DNA from: Pyrrhosoma nymphula
Taxonomy: Eukaryota; Arthropoda; Insecta; Odonata; Coenagrionidae
Direction of reading: 5' to 3'
DNA length: 64,000 nt
Assembly: GCA_963573305.1 (NCBI GenBank)
Contig: OY754331.1
Span: 8,590,868 to 8,654,867 of the forward strand
Notes under the pieces: model-generated
Databases searched by the model: none
Seen by the model: the letters and a program-made list of their open reading frames with translations, nothing else
Told to the model about the DNA's origin: nothing
Position numbers and translations under genes: made by a program
In this document: positions 21,765 to 32,400 of the stretch, in pieces
How positions within the stretch are numbered: the first letter of the stretch is position 1
How the letters are laid out: every line of letters begins with the position of its first letter

Positions 21765-21803
21765 GTTTAAAAAATAAAAAGTGTATAAAATTACAAAACT
21801 TTA

Positions 21804-23910
21804 TTATAATGGATATTAAAAGTTTCTACAAAGTAGAGTCTGATGCTGTGGATTTTACGCTTAATAATGGTGACGAAAACCTTTGGAAAAGATCATAAAC
21901 TTGTCTCGTTGGTGCTTAAGATATTCGTCGTTCTTTAAATGTTTCCAGTCATGAAAATGGTGATTTGACTCAAGGACCCAACCCGAATATTCGTGGAAAT
22001 TTATCGTTCCCATGGCACCTTCGAAATGTACAGAATGTTTGACCTGACGTAGTTCAGTGATTGATGAGTTGCGAACCGTCGATCGAGAGGGGGAGATGTA
22101 TACAAATCACTCCCCAATCACCTTTTAAGTCACACGGACAGTCTTCATGAAACACCCTGAATGCTTCCAATTTTTCTTCCTGTTATCATTCATAAAAAAA
22201 CGAATAATGGAAAGCTGATTAATAAAAACCCTAAAACTACTGTTAAAGAAAAATAGCAGTTTTAATCCGAAAACTTAGTAAAAGCTAGGGCTTCCTTCCA
22301 CATTTACTGTCACTGACTGGCTAATAATTCACTGGTTGTGATTTAAATGCCATTCTTCAAACAGCCATATGAGATGTTTCCTTGCTCAGTACGGAGCATC
22401 TATAAAGGAGTAAGTGTTTGCATATAATATCACTCAACCTGTGAAACTACGTTTATTGTAGAGTTTCTACTAATGATCGTTTGGAGTAATTCTGCTTAAT
22501 TAAGAGCTTATTAATGAATTACTACTTCACCTTCGCAACGTTTTAATGATTATTAGAAAAGATTTTCAATTTTCTATAGAATTCTGACAGTTAAATTATT
22601 AATTGATTATATATTAATTTTCGAGCTACGTCGTGTGCCATCAATACGCAGAGGTTATCCTCCGGCATGGATTTAGCGAGTGCTTCTCGTATTGCTTCAA
22701 ATTCACTCACGTGCCTCGAGTGCACGCGTAGAAGCATTTTTACGTCCAATTAAGTGATTGGCAGCGCTTATGTGTGTGGATGACATGCGCAGTTTGTTTA
22801 AAGAAATCGATTTCAGAATGATGGCGTTCCAGAAAAAAAATTAAATCTTCGTAACGGAAATAGGAAGCCTTTAATGAATTATCTAAGGATCCATTGAATG
22901 AAAGCAAAGAAAAACTATCGGCCAGATCCCATATCTAGAGGCATTGGTTACCCCATCTCTCTTTTGCATTATTACATGAGATAGTCCTTTCGTGCACCAG
23001 TCAAGATCTTGATGTTAATCCAGGACTTTGCCAAGAAATATTTCTTATATTTTCCTTTTTAAACTTAAGCAATTGTTTTATAACATAGAATTAGTCATTT
23101 TTCTCTAAATATATTCATAGAGGGCATATGAAGCCATTTTTTATCTTCAAACAATCCTTTACAAATTTCTTGCACACCTCCGAACGAATATTTGTAGGAA
23201 CTAAAAAAGCGGAAATCAAGGCCATACCTTTTTGGTTGAAATGGTTTGGTTTTAATTTAATCAGAGTACTTAAGGAGTCATGTGTCTAAATGTGCAGTTA
23301 TGGATATGAGTTCAATTGTTTTATTTGTGCTCTAGTTGATCTACGTTGCTCTTGAGCCAGTCCTACACGAAATATGCAATCAAATATTTCCACAATGTCG
23401 ACTATTTACTAAGCAAGTATCAACATAAAAGTCGGAATTCACGGACGAGTATTTTGGTAAATCATGTATAGATTATTTTGGGTATTTATAATATTTTCTA
23501 GTGTAATGAAATATTTCTAAGCCATTTTCTGGGATGCAAATAGTTTTTAACTTCACGAATTTTAAGTCACTGACTGACAGTATTACATTCGAAATCACCA
23601 GAGAGCATTAACATCATGTGTGTAAAATGAATCTATAAGGTAGCATGCTTCTACTCTAATGCCACCACAGTCATCTAGTAAGAGAAAATCCATTTGCTAT
23701 GACCCTAAATTATGACATGAAGCACACGTTCCAATGCCGATTATTAATGGACAAGAAGTGTGGTTTATTAATTATTATAAAGGAAAAGGATACCAGGAAC
23801 CGCCTATATGAAATTTTCTAAGTACCTTATGTAGTGTATTAGTTGCATGAAGTTTGAATTCTAATTTCTTTTGTACTCAACTCTATGTCATCCGTCTGCA
23901 CCGAACCTTT
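21804..23910. other. No recognisable feature
   Basis: AT-rich, with only short frames and no repeat that I can match within the window. Confidence 0.5.
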
Positions 23911-23914
23911 ACTT

Positions 23915-24144
23915 GCTTACTTCCTCGGCACCACAGCCCGGTATGGGCTTTGGCCTTCCTCAAGACGCCTGTCCATTCTCTTCTGTTCTGCACTTTCTCC
24001 CACCATCTGACGATCCTCATAGCCTTTATTATGTCTTCTTCCAAATCCTGCATCCATCTTTTCCTTATTTCCATGCAGAAGCTTTTTAGGCATCCTTTCT
24101 TCACTCATTCTTTCTACATGACCTAGCCAAGCTAACCGTGCACC
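23915..24144 (-). pseudogene. Non-LTR retrotransposon ORF2 C-terminal fragment
   Basis: On the minus strand the translation runs GARLAWLGHVERMSEERMPK then LLHG, and after one frameshift RKRWMQDLEEDIIKAM, WWEKVQNRREWTGVLRKAKA. The sequence W-L-G-H-V-x-R-M followed by RxRKRWxxDLEEDI and DRxEWxxVLxxAKAH is the usual tail of jockey/R1/RTE-type LINE polyproteins downstream of the reverse transcriptase. The frameshift makes it a fossil. Related tails flank the hAT element at 26.4-29.3 kb. Confidence 0.75.
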
Positions 24145-26284
24145 TAACCTTTATTATCGAGGATAAAGTTTTCATTTGACTCACTTAGAAAACTAAATTT
24201 AATTAATCTCTATGATTGAGAGTATAGCATTAGCTAATATGGTTAGCTAATATTTAGACCTACTCAGTCAAAAACGATCAAGTAAAACAGTAAAATAGGG
24301 CTGGAGGTTATTTTGAAGTGATTGTGACGACTATACATATTGCAATGGTGCAAGAGAAAACGACTAGCGAGCGAATGGATCTTCCTTCATGGATTTGTCA
24401 CCCTCTGTGCTCCACTTCTTGCACCTCCTCGTGAACGCCAATTGCACAGTGCAAACAGTTAGCCATCCTCCCCTCCCCACCCCCATTCTCCTGCTGATAT
24501 CACCCGCCGGATAATAGATACGGATCCATATTTTGTTTGAAAAAACATCTTCTTACTCTAAGTAGCTCACAATCGGACAGTTATTGTGGCTTTTATAATA
24601 TTACCAACCTTGTGTCACGTTATTTCCAGTGTTGAAGTTAAAATTCTATTTAGACGTACCAATTTATTAAGCAATTAACCCAGAAAACTATAACTCGAAT
24701 GGTTTACTGTATTTCTGATACTTTAATCTATGTTTGATTGCATTCCGACATGAACTCCGCATTCCAAATTGGCTGTCGCCACTTAATATTGCATTATTTA
24801 TTCAAGATCTTTGTCACTTGGTTTAAAGTTCCCATTTCAATCCGGTTTCTCTCCCTCGATAACTCCACAAGTTGAAATGCATCCCCTCTCAACTTTTATT
24901 CTATATCCTCTGACTTGAGTTAAACGTCCTCGACAATTTTTCATGAAATATTACACCTAGGCTATAAAGTTGCTTCTGCGCGGAAAAATGAGAGAGCAAT
25001 ATAAAGTTTTTTCAAATTGTACCTGTAGTCCGTATTAAAATATATAATTGTACTAAGTGCAGTGAACAGAGTTAAGCCAGCTATGTGTGATGGCAAGGGT
25101 TAGTCCAACCAAAGGTTGGAATAGAGAGGATTTCCGAGTCTTCTGATTCGGGGCGTGGGAGTCGAAATGTTTCGACCGAAGTTGAGAGCAATGCAACGGG
25201 AGTGAAATGGGACTCGACAAAGCCTGCGGCAGTTGAAAGGACTCGCCACTATCGATATTCGATTCGACCTATAGTAATAATAGGTGGTGCAAATGACAAA
25301 AAGACTCGAATACGGTCTACCTACCGTTGCCGTATCGATGGTGGTATTGACAATCGATGGCCATCGCTGCCCTCGAGGAATTCTCGTCTCTTCCTCCACT
25401 TCGATCCGTCATGCCTCGCTCGACCTGCGACCCTTCCCCCTCTTCCCCTTCCACACACCCCCCCCTCCCACCCCCACCGCCCATCTGTCGCAAAATGCTT
25501 GACCCAACCGGGAGTGACCAAAACACTAGTCCCCAAGCCCTTTTTTTTATCGCCGATGTTATTGCTGGCATGCTTTCATTTATTCCCCTGCCACCCCTGA
25601 GAGGCAGGGTGCGTGTAATGCGGTGGTTGCTCTCCAAACCCTTTGGGCGGGCAGCTGTCCCACCCCCGCCAATGCATCACCCCCACCGGATTGCCTCCAC
25701 GGCCCTTTCCCCGCTCCGCGTCAGAATGCCCTGGTTCCCTACTGCATGCCCTCACTCCTCTTCCCCTGGCCACCCACTCTCCCCCCCGTTACCCTTCGTC
25801 GTCTCCCCCCCCCCTTCCAACACCCTCCGCTCGCTACTTCTCCTCTCGTGTGTCCTCCAGGGGGGGTCAGGGGTGTCATCTTCAATCCACTCCCACCGAG
25901 CACGAACTCCTTCGCGCGCGCCCCTTGGCGATTCCCACGCCGGAGAAAGAAACCCTCACTCTCTCAACTCGTGTTTTTCCTTTTCGTTTTTCACTTTTCA
26001 CTTACTCATGCATTCATTTTCAAAAGGCTCTCGCGAGCTCGATAAGGGCCGGAATAAGAGCGAAAAAAAGTGGTTCAATGAAATATTAAAAGAATCAATT
26101 TGTGCCGATTTCTAAGATCTTGAAACAGTTAATATTAACTCAGTAGCATAGCGTAGCGTTCTTTGGAGTAGTGAAGTATTTATCATTCAGAGATGTTTTA
26201 TTGATGTATATTATTATTTATATAAATGTGATTTACCGGTTAAGGTAGGTTTTGATGTAAAAGAGTTATCACTGCCAATCTTTT
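24145..26284. other. Unique AT-rich sequence, then GC/C-rich low-complexity block 25100-26000
   Basis: The 25380-25960 block is extremely C-rich and proline-coding in all plus-strand frames, including one of 252 codons. The residue composition is that of the DNA rather than of a protein family, so no gene is called. The rest is featureless. Confidence 0.45.
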
Positions 26285-26431
26285 ATAGCCGCAGGCAATC
26301 TTAAATCACGGGCTACAGCATCCCTTCGCCTCTCAATACCTGCTCCAGCCACCCATTCTGCCACTATCTCAACCAGCAGCTATAATCTACGTGCCCACCA
26401 TACTAAACACTTCCTCGTGCGTCTTCCTCTC
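26285..26431 (-). pseudogene. LINE ORF2 C-terminal fragment, downstream half (split by hAT)
   Basis: Read on the minus strand from the hAT edge: KTHEEVFSMVG and then QNGWLEQVLRGEGML, matching the K-T-N-E-E-V-L-x-M-V-G and NWIGHVLRGEGLL blocks of LINE polyprotein tails, with stops. It continues the frame broken at 29323. Confidence 0.75.
26424..26431. repeat. hAT target-site duplication, left (TTCCTCTC)
   Basis: Eight bases identical to 29323-29330, immediately outside the terminal inverted repeat. An 8-bp duplication is diagnostic of hAT insertion. Confidence 0.95.
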
Positions 26432-27324
26432 TAGCGTTGCCGCGAGACTCGAGACGAGACCGTTGGGTAGAATTCGAGACGAGACTCAAGACGAGACCAC
26501 TTTTTGACGAGACGAGACCACTTCCACGATACTCTCGAAAGTCTCGAAACACAGACATATGTCTTTAATTGGTATTTGGTTTAGCTTTATCCCTAAAACT
26601 ATGTCTTGTTAAGACGAAGTAAATTTTACGTTTTTCTTAAGTATTAAATTTGAAATATAATTCAACAATAACTTTTCGATAAATTATTTAACTATAAAAT
26701 AGAATTTTTGCCGAAAAATCAATTTCTGAATGCATGAGCGTGACTTCTGGAGCCAAGTAAGGGAGTGTTAATGGCTGACTAATTTTCCTTGTTTCATGCG
26801 ATAACAACCTTGGAAAATTTATCCAGCAAAAATTGAACTATTTTCTAAAGTGGTAATTTTCAGTGCTTACTTCTACGACAAAAATATCTTGGATTATACT
26901 CGCATATGTTTAAAGCATCGCCCAGCGGCACTTGCAATCCTGCTTATAGTTTGCATGCTAGGAGAAAATTATGGCGCCAAATAACTATGTACCTCTTCCT
27001 GCATGATATATCTTCCGAGGTTAGTGAGGATATTTAGCATAATGTCGCTAAATTGTGTTGAGGATGTTACAATAAAAAAGGATAACTACAATTGGCTTTC
27101 CTTTGACTTTAATTTCTTTCATTTGCCTTTATTTTGCTAACCAAAAATCCATTTAATCAAAAAGTCCATTACTGGATCATCTGACCGGCATTTATTCATC
27201 AGCCACTCATTCTAACTCCATTCATCATATTTTCTCCAGAAATACCTGTTAGCGGCAGGTAATCTTATTTCAGCAGCATGCAGTCTATTCTAAAAGGGGC
27301 CAGAAACCTGTCGAAAAAATCTAT

Positions 27325-27425
27325 TTGCAGACTTGTGCGAAATTCCTGAGAGGAAAAATCATTCGCCCTGACCGGGATTTGAATCCGGATCCCTCGATTT
27401 GCGGCCGAGTTCTTTAGCTTAAATG
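27325..27425 (-). mobile_element. SINE fragment within the hAT element
   Basis: On the minus strand: CTCGGCCGCAAATCGAGG, GATCCGGATTCAAATCCCGG (box B), GGCGAATGATTTTTCCT and AGGAATTTCGCACAA. This parallels the SINE copies at 16.5 and 38.3 kb, with more divergence. The box A side is replaced by an 11-bp palindrome. It lies directly against the start of the recognisable transposase. Confidence 0.6.
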
Positions 27426-27436
27426 GCTAAAGAACT
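27408..27436. repeat. 11-bp inverted repeat at the SINE/transposase junction
   Basis: AGTTCTTTAGC and GCTAAAGAACT are exact complements around TTAAATG. One arm belongs to the SINE head and the other runs into the transposase, so it may mark the insertion junction. Confidence 0.8.
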
Positions 27437-27437
27437 A

Positions 27438-28831
27438 AGTTTTGATAGCACTGATCAGCATTTTAGATGCATAGCCCATGTACTAAACCTTGCAGTACAG
27501 GATCTATTAAGAACGTCGTATCTGGAGGACGGGGTTTCAGAAGACCAGCTTTATTAATTGACAGTGACGACGAGGATTTTGATTTTGAAGAACAAAATAA
27601 AACTTCAATTGCCAAAATAAGATCTCTAATTAAAAAAATTAAAAAAAGTGAGCAGTTACGAAATAAATTTCGTAGCGCTTGCGAAGCTGCAGGGGAACCA
27701 TCACTGAACCTTGTAATAGACGTCCCAACTAGGTGAAATTCAACAGACGGTATGATTGGAACAGCACTTAATGTGAAGAGAGGTATTTCAATCCTATGCG
27801 ATAGTATAAGTGACCTGAAGCGCCTCAAAATCACTGGATCAGAATGGACACTGCTTGAAAATGTTCTCAAAGTTTTAAAAAACTTTAAAGTTCTGACGAA
27901 TAAATTAGGAGGAGAAAATTACGTCACCCTTCCACTCCTTACCGTTACATTAAACTTGCTGTTGGATAAGCTAGAAAAAATGATGGAAATACTGGACAAC
28001 AAGCCTGGAAGGAATGAAGGTGATGAAAAACTGTTGCTTGCCTATCAAACTGCTCGGAACAAGATGCTTAAGCACTACCGCCTGACAAACTGGATTTATT
28101 GCACGGTATTAATATTAGATCCACGTCATAAATGTGAAACTTTCTCCATGACGCCATGAGGAAAAGAGATGCAGGAAAAGTCCCTGTTGAAATTTGAGGA
28201 AATGTTTAAAGTATATTACGAAAGGTATCCCACTTAAATACAGTCCGCTCAGTCAATGGATCTAGAGAATCTTGAGAGATCTGTTTTGGTAGAAAGTGAC
28301 GAGGAAGACCTTCTAGATGTTTATTCTCTCTATAAGCAGTCAAGACCCAGTACTTGTAGGTATTTTCTCCTTTTCGACTAATTTCACTTACCTTAACTAT
28401 TTTTACCTAAGAGAGAAGTTCAATTAGTCTCAGAACTTTTATTTAATTTTTTTTTTACTTTTAAATAGAAATTTATTCATTTTTCTGTTTAGACCTAATG
28501 GTTTTCATACATTTGCTCCTAGTCTATCATCCCAGCATGAAAAATGGAGGAAATAACTTGAAGACTATCTTCAACTGTCGAGATCCCCTAGTGATGTAAA
28601 CATATTGACATGGTGGCAAATGAGGCAACTTTTCCAGTGCTATCAAAAATGGCGAGAGACTTCCTCAGTATTCCCACTACATCCGTTCCAGCGGAAAGGT
28701 TGTTCTCAAGAGCAGCCTTGACAATGAGGAAGAATATAAACCGTTTGGGTCACGAATCAGCAAGAAGTTTACTCTGTGTGAACTCGTGGGTGACGTACAA
28801 TTTGGCCAGTCAAATACAAAACTTATGTTAA
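27438..28831 (+). pseudogene. hAT-family transposase pseudogene
   Basis: Pieces in order: RCIAHVLNLAVQDLL (27462-27510), a frameshift, an acidic linker, LNLVIDVPTR then a stop in place of W before NST (27708-27745; the family motif is TRWNST), AL..KRGISIL, LILDPRHKCETF (28107-28143), YYERYPT, and after an AT-rich interval EDYLQLSRSPSD and ILTWW (28558-28618). The C-terminal dimerisation block SKMARDFLSIPTTSVPAERL with FSRA and LLCVNSW (28637-28790) is clear. The N-terminal BED finger and first catalytic region are absent. The interval 28357-28491 begins GTATTT and ends TTTAG and could be an intron or an insertion. At least one frameshift and two stops make it inactive. Confidence 0.9.
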
Positions 28832-29322
28832 TTAAAATTTTTTAAATCTGAAAATTATTTAAACTACTTTATTAACGCGAAATTTATCTGTTATACCACT
28901 CACATTATTTTTGCGATTATTTTCTTAAACCTTCTGTGGATTTTTCTGCAGTAAATTTGTGTCTACATTCCATTTTTAGAAATTTTTATGTTACTAGTTT
29001 ATTCATTGAGTATCAATAAAATCAATGATTTTACTAGCAGTTTGATACAATTGGTGTCCAGATCAATACATATTTAAAATTTATATTAATGGCTTTCCTA
29101 ATTCGAGTGTACCGATTCAGCGATTAAGTACGCAAAGGAAACGGCTTTTTATGGTGCTAAATTTATTTTGCGGGAAACGAGACGAGACGAGAGTCTCGTC
29201 CGAGACTCGAGACCGAGACGAGACTGGGGTTCACGAGACGAGACTCGAGACGATACCCGAGTTCAGAAAATGAGACTGAGACGAGACTGGCTCAAGTCTC
29301 GTCTCGTCTCGCGGCAACACTA

Positions 29323-29330
29323 TTCCTCTC
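29323..29330. repeat. hAT target-site duplication, right (TTCCTCTC)
   Basis: Identical to 26424-26431, immediately outside the right terminal repeat. Confidence 0.95.
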
Positions 29331-29475
29331 TATCCATCTCACCTTCTCAATTCTATTCCACACCATCATCTCAAACGTCCGAAACCTATCCTCATCCTCT
29401 TTCCTCAACGCCCACATTTCAGCGCCAATTGTCTCAACGCTCTTGCTGGAGGCCAATGTCATTATGAGATTCATT
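29323..29475 (-). pseudogene. LINE ORF2 C-terminal fragment, upstream half (split by hAT)
   Basis: On the minus strand: GAEMWALRKEDEDRFRTFEM, then VWNRIEKVRWIER at the hAT edge. This is the Y-G-x-E-x-W-x-L-R-K-x-D-x-x-R-x-x-x-F-E-M-W block of LINE polyproteins. Removing the hAT and one TSD joins WIER to KTHEEVF in frame. Confidence 0.8.
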
Positions 29476-32400
29476 CATGAAATTCATGAGTCATCAATTG
29501 TTTTCTTGTAAATGCTGTGCATTTTAAGTGCATCCATTTATCTCGATTCATCACGTAGTGGCACCAGTTGATAAGGTTTTTAATATACGGTGAGAAACTG
29601 ACTGGAGGCAATTCTAAATAGCCACAAGAACCAGGACCATGTGCTGAGAAGACCCTCTAGGGCTAACTGCACCTATATGACGTTAGAATCAGGGTGAACC
29701 GACCTGACACCGATTTCGTAGTCGTCACTATACGGTTGTAGGGTCAACTCTCCCTTCAAATAAACCTTCGTAAACCGATCCCTTCCCGATAAGTTATACT
29801 GTGGTCTGAGGCACCCTATAGATGTAAAGGGATGGATTTCTGAGCCAATATGACGGAAATGCTTCGATCGCGATTTTGGCAATTTTTTCTTGACATATTT
29901 ATGTGTTAGCCAACCAAATGTGTTTAACCTAACGTTTTTTTCAGTCTGGCGATATACAATTATTACATTATATATGCCTGTTATAATGAAACGTCCAATA
30001 AATATCCGGATATCGAACAACTCCGATATGGAATTGGGGCGATACTCCGCGTAACACTATTACATTAGACGCGTTGGCTCGGTGAATCCGCTCTCGCCTC
30101 CAATGCGGGCGAACAGTGTTCGGTTCTCGGGGCCGGCTAACATTTTTTTCGGAACATTTCTAGATGGTTCTATAGATTTCTGGTTTGGCGTTCCAAACAA
30201 TTCCTCCATTCATCACCAATATAAAAGCCACTTCTCCTGCCACTCAAGGCAGTTTTGTAAGAAGAACTGTCCAATAAACATCTTCTCTCAATGAAGAAAC
30301 GCCTTTTCTTTCCGCGCTGCCTACGCTACAGAATGTATATGGAAAATAAATTGATCTTTTAATTAAATTTTTTGTTAATAATATTGGATATCCTTTCAAA
30401 GATTTCTTTTGAAAGAAAGAAAATAGTATTTCCAATTATCTTTAGAAGCTTCAATGCGGTGACATGGAACAATGCATAGCCTTACCTTGTATAGCATCAC
30501 TTTTTGGGTTCAGTACCCCGTATTTTTAATGAAAAAGCAGGCTATACAAGCCCATTCACCATCTTTGTTACCTGTGGCATTTTTTGACATCCCTTGGCAT
30601 TCTAGTATGCTCCAATTTTACTTATTTCCCGCAAGATCTTTTAAATACTAAACGCCTTTTCACTCAATCAAAGGTTTCGAGGTTTACCATATTTCATAAA
30701 CTGTTAATCAATTCTTTATTCATGTACATGTTAATATCACTAGTCTTGATCCATTAACCCAAGGTGAATTAAAAAGTCGAGAATTTCACGGTTTCAGGTG
30801 AATACCCTTTATATTGCTATGAAAAATATGGTTGCAAATGCGATTAACATTTTCAGTGCATTGGGGAATTATCCAATAAATTTTAGATAAGCAGGTTTAA
30901 GGATTAGACTCAGCTCTCTCCACATTTTCTTTGATGGAATAATATCTGCCATAGGTTTGATTCATGTTTATAATGCATTGAGCAAATTTAATTTTACAGA
31001 GTCCTAGAATGAAATCTGCATGATAATGGTATTTCGAACTTTATGAAAACCATTTCCCATAGCTTATAATATAACAAAGTATTATTTGATTTATTGAAGA
31101 TTGTCAGTCATCTTGGAGCAATAGTTAAACAATTTGCTTAATAGGAAATGTGACAAATATCTATACTATTCAGTCTTTTTGAGTCAGATAATATGTGTAG
31201 CTTGTCCAATGCTGCTCAATCGGCACTGATCGGCGCAATGCATTGTGGACAGTAAACATGGTAAAGCGTCACACGAAACGTCACGGAAGCATGATGTAAG
31301 TATGACAATTACAGCGATCTAGTCGACACCCCTACTTCGTACAGTGTCGCGTGGGTTCGGTTGTTGGGACGTTTAAGACAACAATGATTGGGGAAAGTGC
31401 CACATCGATAACTGTACTACCTACTGCTGCCACCCTTTGACGCGTAGGGAAAGTGACAGTTTTGTCTCTGCATACGGCCCTCAGATCTACTATAAACGCA
31501 ATGATAGAGGAAGAGATCTTTTGAGAGAGAAGAGATGAAACCGTTTTGGGTATCTGTTCGCCGAGAAAACCTAAAATCGTAAATAGTGTTGAAACCGCGT
31601 GCTCTCTCAGCTCATTCGAATAATATTTCCAAATGAGGTATGCATCGTTAAGAAGTATTGATGGGACAAGCAGTTGTGTTCCTGGGTTGGGTGAATGACT
31701 GCCAATCACTGTGTACGTAAGATATTCCTTTTCCCGTGAGAAAATAAATCGTTTTGGCGATTATTGGCCAATTTCATGCGACTCCTACGGATGTGGAGGG
31801 ATTGTGATATATATACCTCGTGTACTTTGTTTTAATTGGAGGGAAAAGTTTGTTTTTTTGTGAGTTTCGGCAAACATTTCTCTCATGCTGCGCTTTTTTT
31901 TTTAATCCACGCCATGTCAACCAAGTTCCCGTGATGTCGTAAATCGCTTCCCCTCCCAGCCGGCAATATTACGCCTCCGCCCATTAACATTCTCACACCG
32001 TTCCACACCCCCTAAGCGCAGAACAAAAACTCGGCGGAAAATAGCGCTTCATTCATTCTCCTGACGGTGAATGGCTGTTTATTCGGTTTTCACTTCGCGC
32101 GAGAAAAATCTTCACGCTCCTTTCGGACGCGGGCACCGTAGCGGTGGCTTTTTGAACTCTTGGGTTTTACTTTGCTTTTCCCTCATTCCCTTCTTGCGTC
32201 TCCCGATCACTTTCCCTGCTTTAGGCCATCTATTGGTTGCATTTTAAAGATGCAACAGCTTTTCGTGGAAGCAGTGTGTAGATGACATAAATATACTGTG
32301 TGCCGACAAAAAGAGTAAGCGACAAAGGGCAGTGAGTGCTATACCAGTGTATGAACCTCAAAAAGTACTTCGCAACGGACACCTGTAGTTTGATCATACA

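Larger units (their letters stand above)
21151..21803. mobile_element. 653-bp element with inverted arms, each carrying a hammerhead motif
   Basis: Left arm 21151-21278 and right arm 21674-21803 are inverted copies, starting TAAAGTTTTGTACTTTATCT and ending with the corresponding complement at AAAACTTTA. The 395-bp centre is AT-rich with no recognised coding sequence. Inverted pseudo-LTRs with hammerheads are a known PLE arrangement, so a deleted or non-autonomous PLE derivative is the likely class. The arms differ at a handful of positions, so the copy is fairly young. No target-site duplication was identified. Confidence 0.7.
26432..29322 (+). mobile_element. hAT transposon, 2.9 kb, complete ends with 8-bp TSD
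   Basis: The ends are TAGCGTTGCCGCGAGAC on the left and the complement of TAGTGTTGCCGCGAGAC on the right, one mismatch in 17. Both subterminal regions (26440-26530 and 29170-29310) are packed with GAGACGAGAC-type repeats in both orientations, as expected for multiple transposase-binding sites. It is flanked by perfect 8-bp duplications. Inside lies a decayed hAT transposase and a SINE. It inserted in an older LINE fragment. Confidence 0.95.

Noticed and set aside
25357..26115. 252-codon plus-strand open frame
   Set aside because: It lies in extremely C-rich DNA where several frames on both strands stay open; the product is Pro/Ser/Leu low-complexity with no domain.
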